Of a stretch of 64,000 nt of DNA, positions 27,680-35,722 are shown one piece after another. This stretch comes from Pseudomonadota bacterium (GTDB lineage: Bacteria > Pseudomonadota > Gammaproteobacteria > Steroidobacterales > Steroidobacteraceae), in contig JAFEDU010000007.1 of the NCBI GenBank assembly GCA_018241425.1, positions 60,294 to 124,293 on the forward strand, given 5' to 3'. Position 1 is the stretch's first letter. Every line of letters begins with the position of its first letter. A program made the translations under genes and the position numbers. Below the pieces are notes generated by a model. It was not told where the DNA came from. It saw only the letters and a program-made list of their open reading frames with translations, and searched no databases.

Positions 27680-29359
27680 GTGGGCTCCAGCCGCGCGTGG
27701 CTGTGGCCCTACGTGCGCGCCGAGCGCGCCGCACTCGCGCTGGTGCTGGCGCTCGCCATCGCGAGTTCCGCGCTCGCCGCACTGCCGCCCTGGCTGTCCA
27801 AGCGCATCATCGACGAGGGGCTGATCGCGCAGCGCCTCCCGGTCCTCATCCGGTTGTGCGCGCTGATGGTGGCGGTGGCTGCCGCCGGGTTCCTGATCGG
27901 GGCCGTGAACCGCTGGGCCTACGTGCGTGCCTCGGGGCGGATCCTGTTCTCGCTGCGCGAGGCGGTGTATGCGCACCTCATACGCCTGGCACCGGAGTTC
28001 TTCCGGGCGCGGCCCGTGGGCGACCTCGTAACGCGGCTGGACGGGGATGTGGCCGAGGTGCAGCGCTTCAGCACCGACACGCTGCTCGCCTTCGTCAACG
28101 GCAGCCTGACGCTGGTCCTGGCGGGCGCCCTCATGGTGGCCCTGAGCCCGCGACTGGCGCTGATCGCGGCCGCGATGCTGCCGCTGCAGCTCCTGGTGCG
28201 GCACCGCACGCGCCACTGGGTCGCCGACGCGACGCGCGCGGTGCGCGAGCAGACGAGCGAGGTGGCGCAGTTCTTCGTGGAGACCCTGGGAGCGGTGCGC
28301 ACGGTGCAGGCTGCGGCCGCGGAGTCCTGGGAGCAGGCGCGGCTCACGGCGCTCAATGCCAGCCTGCTGCGCCGGATCACGCGCCAGCAGTTGATCGGCT
28401 ACGGGGTAGGGGGCGTGTCGGCGCTCCTCTCGCACGTCGGCACCGCGCTGGTGTTCGTCGCCGGCGGCGTCATGGTCATCCACGGTTCCCTCACCGTCGG
28501 CACGCTGGTGGCCTTCACCGCTTACATGGCGCGCGGCACGGGCTCGGCGACTTCGCTCCTCGGCCTCTACACGGCCTGGCAGCGCGCGGCCGTGAGCCTG
28601 GCACGCGTGCGCGAACTCATGGAAGTCCGCGGCGATTCCGCGGCCGGTGCCGGCGGCGCGACGCCCCCCTCACGGGGGCTGGTGGAGTTCACCGAGGTGA
28701 CCTGCCGGCGCACGGGCCTCGCGCGGCCCCTGTTCGAAAATCTGTCCCTCACGCTGCCCCCGGGATCGAAGACGGTCCTGTACGGCGACTCCGGCAGCGG
28801 CAAGTCGACCCTCGTCGACCTGCTGCGACGGTTTGCGCCGCTCGAGTCGGGAAGCATCTGGCTGGACGGCGTGGGCGTGGGCGAATGGCACGTCGCGACC
28901 CTGCGTCGCCGGGTGTGCGTGCTCGAGGCCGAGCCGGTGCTGTTCCGGGGCACCATCGCGCACAACCTGCGCTACGGGAACTTCGATGCGCCGGAGGAGG
29001 CCGTGCTCAACGCCGCGCGGCGCGCCGGCGTGGACCGGTTCGTGCTGCGGCTCGAGCGGGGCTACCAGACGCACCTTGGGGGGCCGGGGTACGGGCTGTC
29101 CACCGGTCAGCGCCAGCGCATTGCGATCGCCCGGGCACTCCTTTCCGAGCCCTCGGTGCTGGTGCTGGACGAGGCCACGGGCAACCTCGATGCCGCCTCC
29201 GCCCAGGCGATGCACGCGCTCATCGACGAGCACTTTCCGCACTGCACGCGTCTCGTCATCACCCATGCACCCGAGCGCGTGCCGGGCGCCGCGCGCGTGC
29301 TCGAGCTGCGCGAGGGCCGCCTGCACGAGCACGCGCCGATCCAGGTGGCACATGGCTGA
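27680..29359 (+). CDS. qhpF: QhpF, ABC exporter for the modified QhpC peptide
   Basis: 559 residues, a fused membrane domain (six helices over about 15-300) and ATPase. Walker A is GDSGSGKST from residue 369, the signature is LSTGQ from about 473 (Thr in place of the common Gly), and Walker B is LVLDEATGNLD. In the characterised system the exporter moves the crosslinked, still leader-bearing QhpC to the periplasm. No N-terminal C39 peptidase domain is present; cleavage is left to QhpE, whose gene overlaps this one by 8 bp. Start GTG at 27680 is the first in-frame start after the qhpB stop. Confidence 0.92.
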   Translation: MGSSRAWLWPYVRAERAALALVLALAIASSALAALPPWLSKRIIDEGLIAQRLPVLIRLCALMVAVAAAGFLIGAVNRWAYVRASGRILFSLREAVYAHLIRLAPEFFRARPVGDLVTRLDGDVAEVQRFSTDTLLAFVNGSLTLVLAGALMVALSPRLALIAAAMLPLQLLVRHRTRHWVADATRAVREQTSEVAQFFVETLGAVRTVQAAAAESWEQARLTALNASLLRRITRQQLIGYGVGGVSALLSHVGTALVFVAGGVMVIHGSLTVGTLVAFTAYMARGTGSATSLLGLYTAWQRAAVSLARVRELMEVRGDSAAGAGGATPPSRGLVEFTEVTCRRTGLARPLFENLSLTLPPGSKTVLYGDSGSGKSTLVDLLRRFAPLESGSIWLDGVGVGEWHVATLRRRVCVLEAEPVLFRGTIAHNLRYGNFDAPEEAVLNAARRAGVDRFVLRLERGYQTHLGGPGYGLSTGQRQRIAIARALLSEPSVLVLDEATGNLDAASAQAMHALIDEHFPHCTRLVITHAPERVPGAARVLELREGRLHEHAPIQVAHG

Positions 29360-30026
29360 GGGGCGCTGGCGGGTGGCCGTGATCGACAGTGGCATCGCCG
29401 CGGGCATCCCGGTGTCCGGGGCGCGGCGGTTCGTCGACCAGCGCGGCGTGGTCGAGGCGCTCGAGGTGACCGCCGATGTCAGTGGACACGGCACTGCGGT
29501 GGCCCGGCTGCTGCTCGAGAGCGGTGCTGTCGAACTCCTCGTGGCGCAGGTGCTCGATGAACGCGGGCGCTCGACCCCGGCGAGTGTGGCGGCCGGGATC
29601 GACTGGGCCGTCGCGACGGGCGTGCACCTGGTGCATCTCAGCCTCGGGCTCGCGGCGGACCGTCCGGTGCTGGCTGCCGCCGTAGCGCGGGCGGTGACGG
29701 CCCGGGTCATCGTCGTCGCCGCAGTTCCGGCACGCGGTGCGCAGACCTGGCCGGCGGCCTATCCCGGAGTCGTCCGCGCCACCGGCGATGCGCGCTGTGG
29801 TCCGGGGCAGATCTCGCACCTGGCTTCCCCGTCCGCGGACTTCGGCGGATGCGCGCAGTTCACCCTTCCCGGGGGCCGCACCCTGCGGGGCGCGAGCATC
29901 GGAGCCGCCCGGGTCACCGCCTCGGTCGTGCGGGCCTGCGCGCCCGGCATCCCGCGCGGCGAGGCGATTGATGCCCTGCAGCGAGGCGCCTCGTACACCG
30001 GGACCGAGCGACGCTCAGTCGCCTGA
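29352..30026 (+). CDS. qhpE: QhpE, subtilisin-like leader protease for QhpC
   Basis: 224 residues, a compact S8-family protease without a signal peptide. The triad is readable: Asp12 in AVIDSGI, His46 in VSGHGTAVA and Ser182 in GASIGAARVTA. Known QhpE cleaves the 28-residue QhpC leader. The short length and lack of a prodomain match the cytoplasmic processing protease of this system. It overlaps qhpF by 8 bp and is the last gene of the operon; no qhpR-type AraC regulator follows. Confidence 0.92.
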   Translation: MAEGRWRVAVIDSGIAAGIPVSGARRFVDQRGVVEALEVTADVSGHGTAVARLLLESGAVELLVAQVLDERGRSTPASVAAGIDWAVATGVHLVHLSLGLAADRPVLAAAVARAVTARVIVVAAVPARGAQTWPAAYPGVVRATGDARCGPGQISHLASPSADFGGCAQFTLPGGRTLRGASIGAARVTASVVRACAPGIPRGEAIDALQRGASYTGTERRSVA

Positions 30027-30170
30027 CGCCATCGCCGCCGACTTATTTCCCAACCCGAGTCAACCGTAGCTCGCCTGCCGCGATTAGTGGAGGTTGCCGA
30101 ACGTCCGTTCTGGGTGCGGAGCCCAGGGGGACGATCTGGCGATTTAACTCAACGAGCTGGGAGCGCGCAT

Positions 30171-30521
30171 ATGGATCGACCAGGGGCAGCCGGTGGGGAC
30201 AGGCCCGATGCGGCGCGTGCGGTGGAGAAGGCCGAGCAACGCCTGGCGCAGGCGGATGTCCGCTACGAGGAGGGCATTGCGTGGCGCAATTCCCTGCGTG
30301 CCGAGGACCTGTCGTGGCGGCAGTCGGCGCGTCAGGAAGACAAGGACTGGCGCGCGCGGGTCCGGGACGAAGACCAGGAGCACCGGCGCAGGGCGGAGCT
30401 GGCCCAGAAGCGCTGCGCGGCACTCTCCGCAGCTGCACAGGCGCTGCCGCCGGGGACCGCTCCCGAGTCCATCCTGACGCTGGCCCGCAGGTTCGAGAAG
30501 TGGCTGATCGACGGCCAGTAG
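30171..30521 (+). CDS. Small charged helical protein with 11-residue repeats
   Basis: 116 residues, unrecognised family. A GGGAG site about 7 nt upstream supports the ATG. The centre is three tandem 11-residue units of the form WRxxxRxEDxx, with Trp at 38, 49 and 60, then a degenerate fourth unit starting at His71. Such hendecads form long, slightly right-handed coiled coils. The C-terminal helix is LTLARRFEKWLIDG. There is no signal peptide or membrane segment. The 144 bp upstream (30027-30170) hold no gene and probably its promoter. Confidence 0.6.
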   Translation: MDRPGAAGGDRPDAARAVEKAEQRLAQADVRYEEGIAWRNSLRAEDLSWRQSARQEDKDWRARVRDEDQEHRRRAELAQKRCAALSAAAQALPPGTAPESILTLARRFEKWLIDGQ

Positions 30522-30542
30522 CCTTCCGTCCCCGCTGAAAGC

Positions 30543-30570
30543 CGCCGGGGGACGTGCGTCCCCCAAGGCG
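30543..30570. terminator. Candidate transcription terminator hairpin
   Basis: GGGGGAC-GTGC-GTCCCCC (30547-30564) is a perfect 7-bp stem with a 4-nt loop, extended by CGCC/GGCG around an AA bulge. It lies 25 bp after the repeat-protein stop. There is no T-run, so it may act only as an mRNA end stabiliser. Confidence 0.4.
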
Positions 30571-30658
30571 GGCGACTGCCCGATTTCGCCCGAATTGCGC
30601 CCGCTCGCGGCCGCAATGCGCTTACAGACTCCTGTGCCTGGATCACAGGAGTGGCGCC

Positions 30659-31399
30659 ATGACTTCCGAGGACCTGCAGATCTGGCTCAATCACTTCGAG
30701 CACCACGCCCTGCACCTGCGCAGCATTCCTGCGGAGCTCGCCGACAATCTGTCGGATGAGGAGCGGCGGCTGATCGCCCGTTCCATCGCGACCTTCCAGC
30801 TGGGTGAGCAGTCCGAGGGCAGGACCCTGGTGCGCGCGGCGCAGCGCTTTGCGCAGGCGCGCGCGATGCCGCACCTGGTGCGCATCGTCGAGCTGTTCAT
30901 CCGCGAGGAACAGCGGCACGCGGCCCTCCTGAAGGAGTTCATGGAGGACCACGGGATTGCGCTCAGGCAGGCGCACTGGAGCGACTGGGTGTTTCGCCGC
31001 GTGCGGCGCGTGGCCGGCTTCGAGCTCTACCTGCACGTGCTCGTCTGCGCCGAGCTGATCGGCAACGTCTACTACCGCGCGCTCGAGGCGGCCACCGAAT
31101 GCACGCGGCTGAGGATCCTTTGCCGCGTGCTCGTCTGTGAGGAGCTGGCGCACATCGGGTTCGAGTCCCAGCTGCTGCTCGGCCTGCAGCGGTCCCGGCC
31201 GGCCCCCGTGCGCCTGCTCATGCGCACGGCGCACCGGGCCTTCATCGCGAGCGCCGCGTGCGTCGTCTGGTTCACGCACCGGGACGTGCTGCGGCGTGCC
31301 GGCTATCGCCGGCGTACCTTCCTCAGCAGCTGCCTGGCGCAGCACACCTTCTACCTCGAGCCGACGCCGGCCGGCGGCCTGCGGGAGCTCGTGCCCTGA
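30659..31399 (+). CDS. Ferritin-like diiron protein, unknown substrate
   Basis: 246 residues with AGGAG 8 nt before the ATG. The helical protein carries the full carboxylate-bridged diiron ligand set: Glu50, Glu84xxHis87, Glu132 and Glu162xxHis165, spaced as in a four-helix ferritin-like bundle. This suggests an oxygen-activating or iron-handling enzyme such as a hydroxylase. The C-terminal third (RAGYRRRTFLSSCLAQHTFYLEP) is not typical of bacterioferritin or rubrerythrin, and no rubredoxin site is seen. No neighbour clearly supplies a substrate. Confidence 0.72.
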   Translation: MTSEDLQIWLNHFEHHALHLRSIPAELADNLSDEERRLIARSIATFQLGEQSEGRTLVRAAQRFAQARAMPHLVRIVELFIREEQRHAALLKEFMEDHGIALRQAHWSDWVFRRVRRVAGFELYLHVLVCAELIGNVYYRALEAATECTRLRILCRVLVCEELAHIGFESQLLLGLQRSRPAPVRLLMRTAHRAFIASAACVVWFTHRDVLRRAGYRRRTFLSSCLAQHTFYLEPTPAGGLRELVP

Positions 31400-31509
31400 A
31401 GGCGGCCGCCCGCGGGCCGGCTCGAGGGAGGGGGCGGGGGAGGGATGGCCGCAGCCGCCCGTGACGGACTGGTACGATTCACTCCCCCGCAGTCCTGTTG
31501 GAGAGTCCC

Positions 31510-32001
31510 ATGACCCCCGAGGATCTGGTCGAGTTCGAGAAGATCAAACGTGTGAAGTACCGCTACCTGCGGGCGATGGACACCGGAGATCACGGTGAGC
31601 TCGCGCGGCTCTTCACCCCCGATGTGACCGCGCGCTTCATCGGTGGCAGCTACGACATCACGGTCACGGGCCGCGTGGACCTCCTCGAGTACCTGGCGGC
31701 CTCCGCGAACGCGGACGTCGTGATCAATCACAACTGCCACCACCCGGAGATCGACCTCACCGGTCCCGATACGGCCAACGGGCTGTGGTACCTGCAGGAC
31801 TGGTACTTCAACCAGCGCGACCGGCACATGGTGCGCGGCGCCGCCTTCTACCGCGACCGGTATCGCAAGGTCGAGGGGCACTGGCTCATCCAGCACACCG
31901 GCTACGAACGGGTGTTCGAGATCGTCGAGGACAACGTAGGTCCGATCAATTTCACGGCCAACGTTCTCGGCCAGCGCGGGCGTCGCGTCGGCTCCCCCTG
32001 A
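31510..32001 (+). CDS. NTF2-like (SnoaL-like) protein
   Basis: 163 residues of the cone-shaped NTF2 fold. The signs are KYRYLRAMDTGDHGELARLFTPDV at the start, paired strands around HHPEIDLTGPDTANGLWYLQD, and GHWLIQHTGYERVFE at the end. The fold serves many small lyases, isomerases and hydroxylases or simple binding proteins. The start ATG at 31510 has GGAG about 7 nt upstream. A related protein is encoded at 63369, and the two share the FTPDV core and the helix preceding it. Confidence 0.8.
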   Translation: MTPEDLVEFEKIKRVKYRYLRAMDTGDHGELARLFTPDVTARFIGGSYDITVTGRVDLLEYLAASANADVVINHNCHHPEIDLTGPDTANGLWYLQDWYFNQRDRHMVRGAAFYRDRYRKVEGHWLIQHTGYERVFEIVEDNVGPINFTANVLGQRGRRVGSP

Positions 32002-32132
32002 GCGCGGCTGCACGGACCCGTCATCCGGGAGGTACGGGGGCGCCATCGCGGATCGGACGCGCGGCGCGGCCGCCCGCGCTCATCCCATGATCGGCCGGTA
32101 GCCTGGGCTCTTCCGGCTATACTCGGGACCCC

Positions 32133-33527
32133 ATGGTAAACACCCAGCCGAACGGGACAGCGGACCAGAACGCCCTGAGCCGCTCCCTGCGTCCCCGGCA
32201 CGTCGCCATGATCACCATCGGGGGCATCATCGGCGCAGGCCTGTTCGTCGGCAGCAGCGTGGCGATCTCCGCCGCGGGCCCTGCGATCCTCATCAGCTAC
32301 GTGCTCACCGGGACCCTCGTGCTCCTGGTCATGCGGATGCTCGGGGAGATGGCGGTCGACATGCCGCAGGTGCGCTCGTTCACCGAATTCACCCGCGCGG
32401 TGCTGGGGAACTGGGCCGGGTTCTCGGTCGGCTGGCTGTACTGGTACTTCTGGGTGGTCGTGATCCCGCTCGAGGCGATTGCCGGCGCGGGCATCATCCA
32501 GCGCTGGTGGCCGCAGCTGCAGATGTGGGAAATCGGCACGGTGCTCATGCTGCTCATGACCGCGGTCAACCTCACCTCCGCGCGTGCCTACGGCGAGTTC
32601 GAGTTCTGGTTCTCGTCCATCAAGGTTGCCGCGATCATCTGCTTCATCGCATTCGTCGGCGCCCATGCCTTTGGCTACCGCTCCGCCACCGGCCCGACGT
32701 TCTCGACCCTGACGGCCTACGGTGGCTTCGCGCCGCGCGGCCCGTTCGCGGTCCTCGCCGCAGTGACGACCGTCATCTGGTCCATGATGGGGGCGGAGGT
32801 GGTCACCATCGCCGCCGCCGAATCGCCCGAGCCCGCCAAGGCCGTGGCGCGCATGACCTCGACCATCATCTCGCGCATCCTCATATTCTACGTGGGCTCG
32901 ATCTTCGTGATCGTCGCCACCGTCCCGTGGACGCAGGTCGTCTCCGGCCAGACCCCGTTCACGCTGGCGCTCGACACCATCCACTTCCCGTACGCCGCGG
33001 ACGTGATGAACGCGGTGATCCTCACGGCCGTGCTTTCCTGCCTCAATTCCTCGTTCTACGTCGCATCCCGCGTGCTGTTCGTGCTGGGAAGCCACGGCGA
33101 TGCGCCGCGCTGGCTCGTCAAGACCAACCGCAACCACGTCCCCGCGCGCGCGGTGCTGCTGGCGAGCGTGTTCGGGTTCGGCGGCGTGGTCGCCGCGATC
33201 GAGTCCCCGCACGTGGTGTACGCGTTCCTGCAGAATTCTTCCGGCGCGATCATCGCCATGATCTACCTGGCCATCGGCGTCTCCCAGGTCCGCTCGCGCC
33301 GGGCGCGCGAGCGCGCGGGTGCCCCGCCGCCGACGCTGCCGATGTGGTGTTTCCCCTGGCTGAGCTACCTCGGGATCGCCGGCATGGCGATGGTCCTGAT
33401 CGCCATGGCCTTCACCGAGACCCACCGGGCGGAACTGTGGGCCAGCTCGATCTCCATCGCGGTCGCACTCATTTGCTATGCGGTGTTCCGCCGCGGCCGC
33501 GACCAGACGCCGACCCCGACGCCCTGA
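32133..33527 (+). CDS. Amino-acid permease of the APC family (GabP/AnsP-like)
   Basis: 464 residues with about 12 membrane helices. The first shows the APC signature ITIGGIIGAGLFVGSS; also seen are the FWFSSIKVAAI segment of helix 5 and ESPEPAKAVARM between helices 6 and 7. It would import an amino acid or GABA with protons. A TATACT hexamer sits 9 nt before the ATG and no Shine-Dalgarno sequence is visible, so the mRNA may be leaderless. Convergent with the kinase gene (18 bp gap). Confidence 0.9.
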   Translation: MVNTQPNGTADQNALSRSLRPRHVAMITIGGIIGAGLFVGSSVAISAAGPAILISYVLTGTLVLLVMRMLGEMAVDMPQVRSFTEFTRAVLGNWAGFSVGWLYWYFWVVVIPLEAIAGAGIIQRWWPQLQMWEIGTVLMLLMTAVNLTSARAYGEFEFWFSSIKVAAIICFIAFVGAHAFGYRSATGPTFSTLTAYGGFAPRGPFAVLAAVTTVIWSMMGAEVVTIAAAESPEPAKAVARMTSTIISRILIFYVGSIFVIVATVPWTQVVSGQTPFTLALDTIHFPYAADVMNAVILTAVLSCLNSSFYVASRVLFVLGSHGDAPRWLVKTNRNHVPARAVLLASVFGFGGVVAAIESPHVVYAFLQNSSGAIIAMIYLAIGVSQVRSRRARERAGAPPPTLPMWCFPWLSYLGIAGMAMVLIAMAFTETHRAELWASSISIAVALICYAVFRRGRDQTPTPTP

Positions 33528-33545
33528 CGGGCGCCGTCGCCGCCT

Positions 33546-34514
33546 CTAGACCTCGCGCAGTGCGCGCAGGCTCGAGTCGGGGAGTTGGTGTCCTGCGAGC
33601 TTCGCGGCGTGCACGGCCGCACCGACGTGGGGCGGCAGGCGCGCCTCGATGAACTGGTAGTCCGGCGAGCGGCGTACGAGTTCCGCCGCCAGGGGCTTGA
33701 GCAACCGGTCGCCCAGCTGGAACATCCCGCCCGAATAGGAGACCGCGACCGGTGTGCCCGCCGGGATCCGGAGCTGGGCGCGCACCGCGTCCAGCATGTC
33801 CGCCATCTCCACCGCGGCCTGCGCGAAGAGTCCCTGAGCCTCGGCATCGCCGGCACCGGCGGCCTCCGCCACCACCTTCGACAGCTGCGCGAACTCGCTG
33901 CGCTGGGCGGCGCTCTTGCCGTAGATGGCGGCGCACAGGTCGAGGTCGTACTCGAGCGCGAAGTGCCTGCGGACGGCCTGGTACAGCGGTCCCCGCGCCG
34001 TGCGTCCGTCGCTCATGCGTGAGAAGAGGCGCAGCCCCTCGCGCGCCAGCCAGTAGGCCGAGCCCTCGTCGCTGAATAGCTCCCCCCAGCCGCCGCAGCG
34101 CGCGCTGCGACCCTGGTACTCGCCATAGGCGATCGAGCCGGTCCCGGCGACGATGTTGATGCCGTCGGCACCGGCGAGCGCCCCCGCCCAGCCGCAGACC
34201 ATGTCGTTGTCGCAGCGGTAACGACGGTGGGGCAGGCCCCCCGCCGGCGCCGCATCGAGCTGGGCGACCAGGGCGCGATCCTCGCCGTACGCCGGCAGGC
34301 CGAGGAACGCGTAGGTCAGCTGTTCCTCGGGCACCCGGCCCGCGGCCAGGGTCCTGCGGATCCCGCGGGTCAGCATGTCCGCAAGGCCCTCGAGCCCGAT
34401 CTCGAGGTAGTACGCGGGACCTTCCAGGTGGGAGGCGAGCACCTTGCCCTGCTCGTCGATGAGGAGGAAGCGGGTCTTGCTGCCTCCGCCGTCGACGCCC
34501 AGGAAGGTCTTCAC
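33546..34514 (-). CDS. BadF/BcrA-family sugar kinase, probable amino-sugar kinase
   Basis: 322 residues of the ASKHA ATPase fold: FLGVDGGGSKTRFLLID at the N-terminus, NIVAGTGSIAYGEY (phosphate 2), WGELFSDEGSAYWLARE and VSYSGGMFQ (adenosine motif). This is the N-acetylglucosamine-kinase-like branch. It starts with a GTG overlapping the agaS stop by 4 bp. With agaS and agaZ next to it, phosphorylation of galactosamine or GalNAc at position 6 is the likely job. Confidence 0.85.
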   Translation of the reverse strand: MKTFLGVDGGGSKTRFLLIDEQGKVLASHLEGPAYYLEIGLEGLADMLTRGIRRTLAAGRVPEEQLTYAFLGLPAYGEDRALVAQLDAAPAGGLPHRRYRCDNDMVCGWAGALAGADGINIVAGTGSIAYGEYQGRSARCGGWGELFSDEGSAYWLAREGLRLFSRMSDGRTARGPLYQAVRRHFALEYDLDLCAAIYGKSAAQRSEFAQLSKVVAEAAGAGDAEAQGLFAQAAVEMADMLDAVRAQLRIPAGTPVAVSYSGGMFQLGDRLLKPLAAELVRRSPDYQFIEARLPPHVGAAVHAAKLAGHQLPDSSLRALREV

Positions 34515-35704
34515 GGCGCGGGCGGGCAGGGATGGATGATGACGCCCTGGACGACGCGGTTCACGGTGCCGGCGGCGTTCGGGCTGTCGGGCGAGAGGCC
34601 GAGTGATAGCGAACGCAGCAGCGCGAGCGATTGTGCGAACACGATGTACACCAGGCACAGCTCCAGATCGAGCGGCACAGTCTGGATCGGCGGGCAGGCC
34701 TCCGTCACCCCCAGCACCACGGTGTCGCGGTCCTTGGGTAACTCCGGTCGTCCGGCGAGCGCGATCACGCGTCCCGCCACCGAATCCCTCTGCAGCTCCT
34801 TGAGCAGGTCGAGATCGTACTTGTGAGTGTAGGAGTCGTTGCTGAGGAAGACCACCACCAGCGTGCTGCCGTTGACGATGGTCTTCGGTCCGTGGCGGAA
34901 CCCAAGCGGCGTTTCCCCGATGCTGACGACCCGGCCGTCGGTCAGCTCGAGCATCTTGAGCGCCGCTTCCTGAGCGAGGCCCTTGAGTTCGTTGCTGCCC
35001 AGGTACACCACGCGCTCGAATTTCGCCCGCACCAGGCTGGACAGGAGCGGCTCGCAGGTGTTGAGCACGTTCTGGCCGAGGCAGGCCAGGTGCTCCAGCG
35101 CGGCATCGTCCTTGCGCAGGAGCCGCAGCGCGATGCCGGCCGCCAGCATCATGCCGGTGAAGCTCGAGGTCATCGCGAAGCTCTGGTCGTTGACGGCCTC
35201 GGGCAGCACCACCGCGTAGGCATGCCGTAATCCTGCGACCCGGCGGTTCAGCTCACCGGCCGCGTTGCAGGTGATGATGAGGTGCGCACAGCGGTGGATG
35301 CGCCGCTCGGCAAGGTCCAGCGCCGCGACGCTCTCCGGCGAGTTGCCCGAGCGCGCGAAGTGGATCACCAGCGTCGGGACATCCGGTGCGAGCGTGCTCG
35401 CAGGGTCGGCCACGATATCGGTGGTGGCGATGGCTTCGGCCGGTGTACGGCGGGTGCGCGACACAGCCGGTGCCAGGCAGCGGCCGATGAAGGCAGAGGT
35501 TCCGGCGCCGGTGAGGATGATGCGCAGGGCCGGATCGGCAAGCAGCGGCGCGAGGAAGGCCTCGAGTCCCGCATCCTGCGCCACCTGCCGCCCGATCTGG
35601 GGCCAGAGCCTCGGTTGTTGCGCAATCTCACGCGAGGTCCAGTGTCCGCCGGCGGCACGGATCTGCGTGGAGCTGATTCCCAGCACTTCTGCAGTGTCGT
35701 TCAC
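34511..35704 (-). CDS. agaS: AgaS, SIS-domain galactosamine-6-phosphate deaminase/isomerase
   Basis: 397 residues from a GTG preceded by AAGGAAG. Two SIS domains are present: ILTGAGTSAFIGR and HFARSGNSPESVAA in the first, VYLGSNELKGLAQEAALKMLELTDG and FRHGPKTIV in the second. AgaS converts galactosamine-6-phosphate to tagatose-6-phosphate and ammonia in GalNAc catabolism. It follows the TonB receptor (18 bp) and overlaps the kinase, so it belongs to the same minus-strand operon. Confidence 0.9.
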   Translation of the reverse strand: MNDTAEVLGISSTQIRAAGGHWTSREIAQQPRLWPQIGRQVAQDAGLEAFLAPLLADPALRIILTGAGTSAFIGRCLAPAVSRTRRTPAEAIATTDIVADPASTLAPDVPTLVIHFARSGNSPESVAALDLAERRIHRCAHLIITCNAAGELNRRVAGLRHAYAVVLPEAVNDQSFAMTSSFTGMMLAAGIALRLLRKDDAALEHLACLGQNVLNTCEPLLSSLVRAKFERVVYLGSNELKGLAQEAALKMLELTDGRVVSIGETPLGFRHGPKTIVNGSTLVVVFLSNDSYTHKYDLDLLKELQRDSVAGRVIALAGRPELPKDRDTVVLGVTEACPPIQTVPLDLELCLVYIVFAQSLALLRSLSLGLSPDSPNAAGTVNRVVQGVIIHPCPPAP

Positions 35705-35722
35705 GATCTTCCTTGATTTAGG

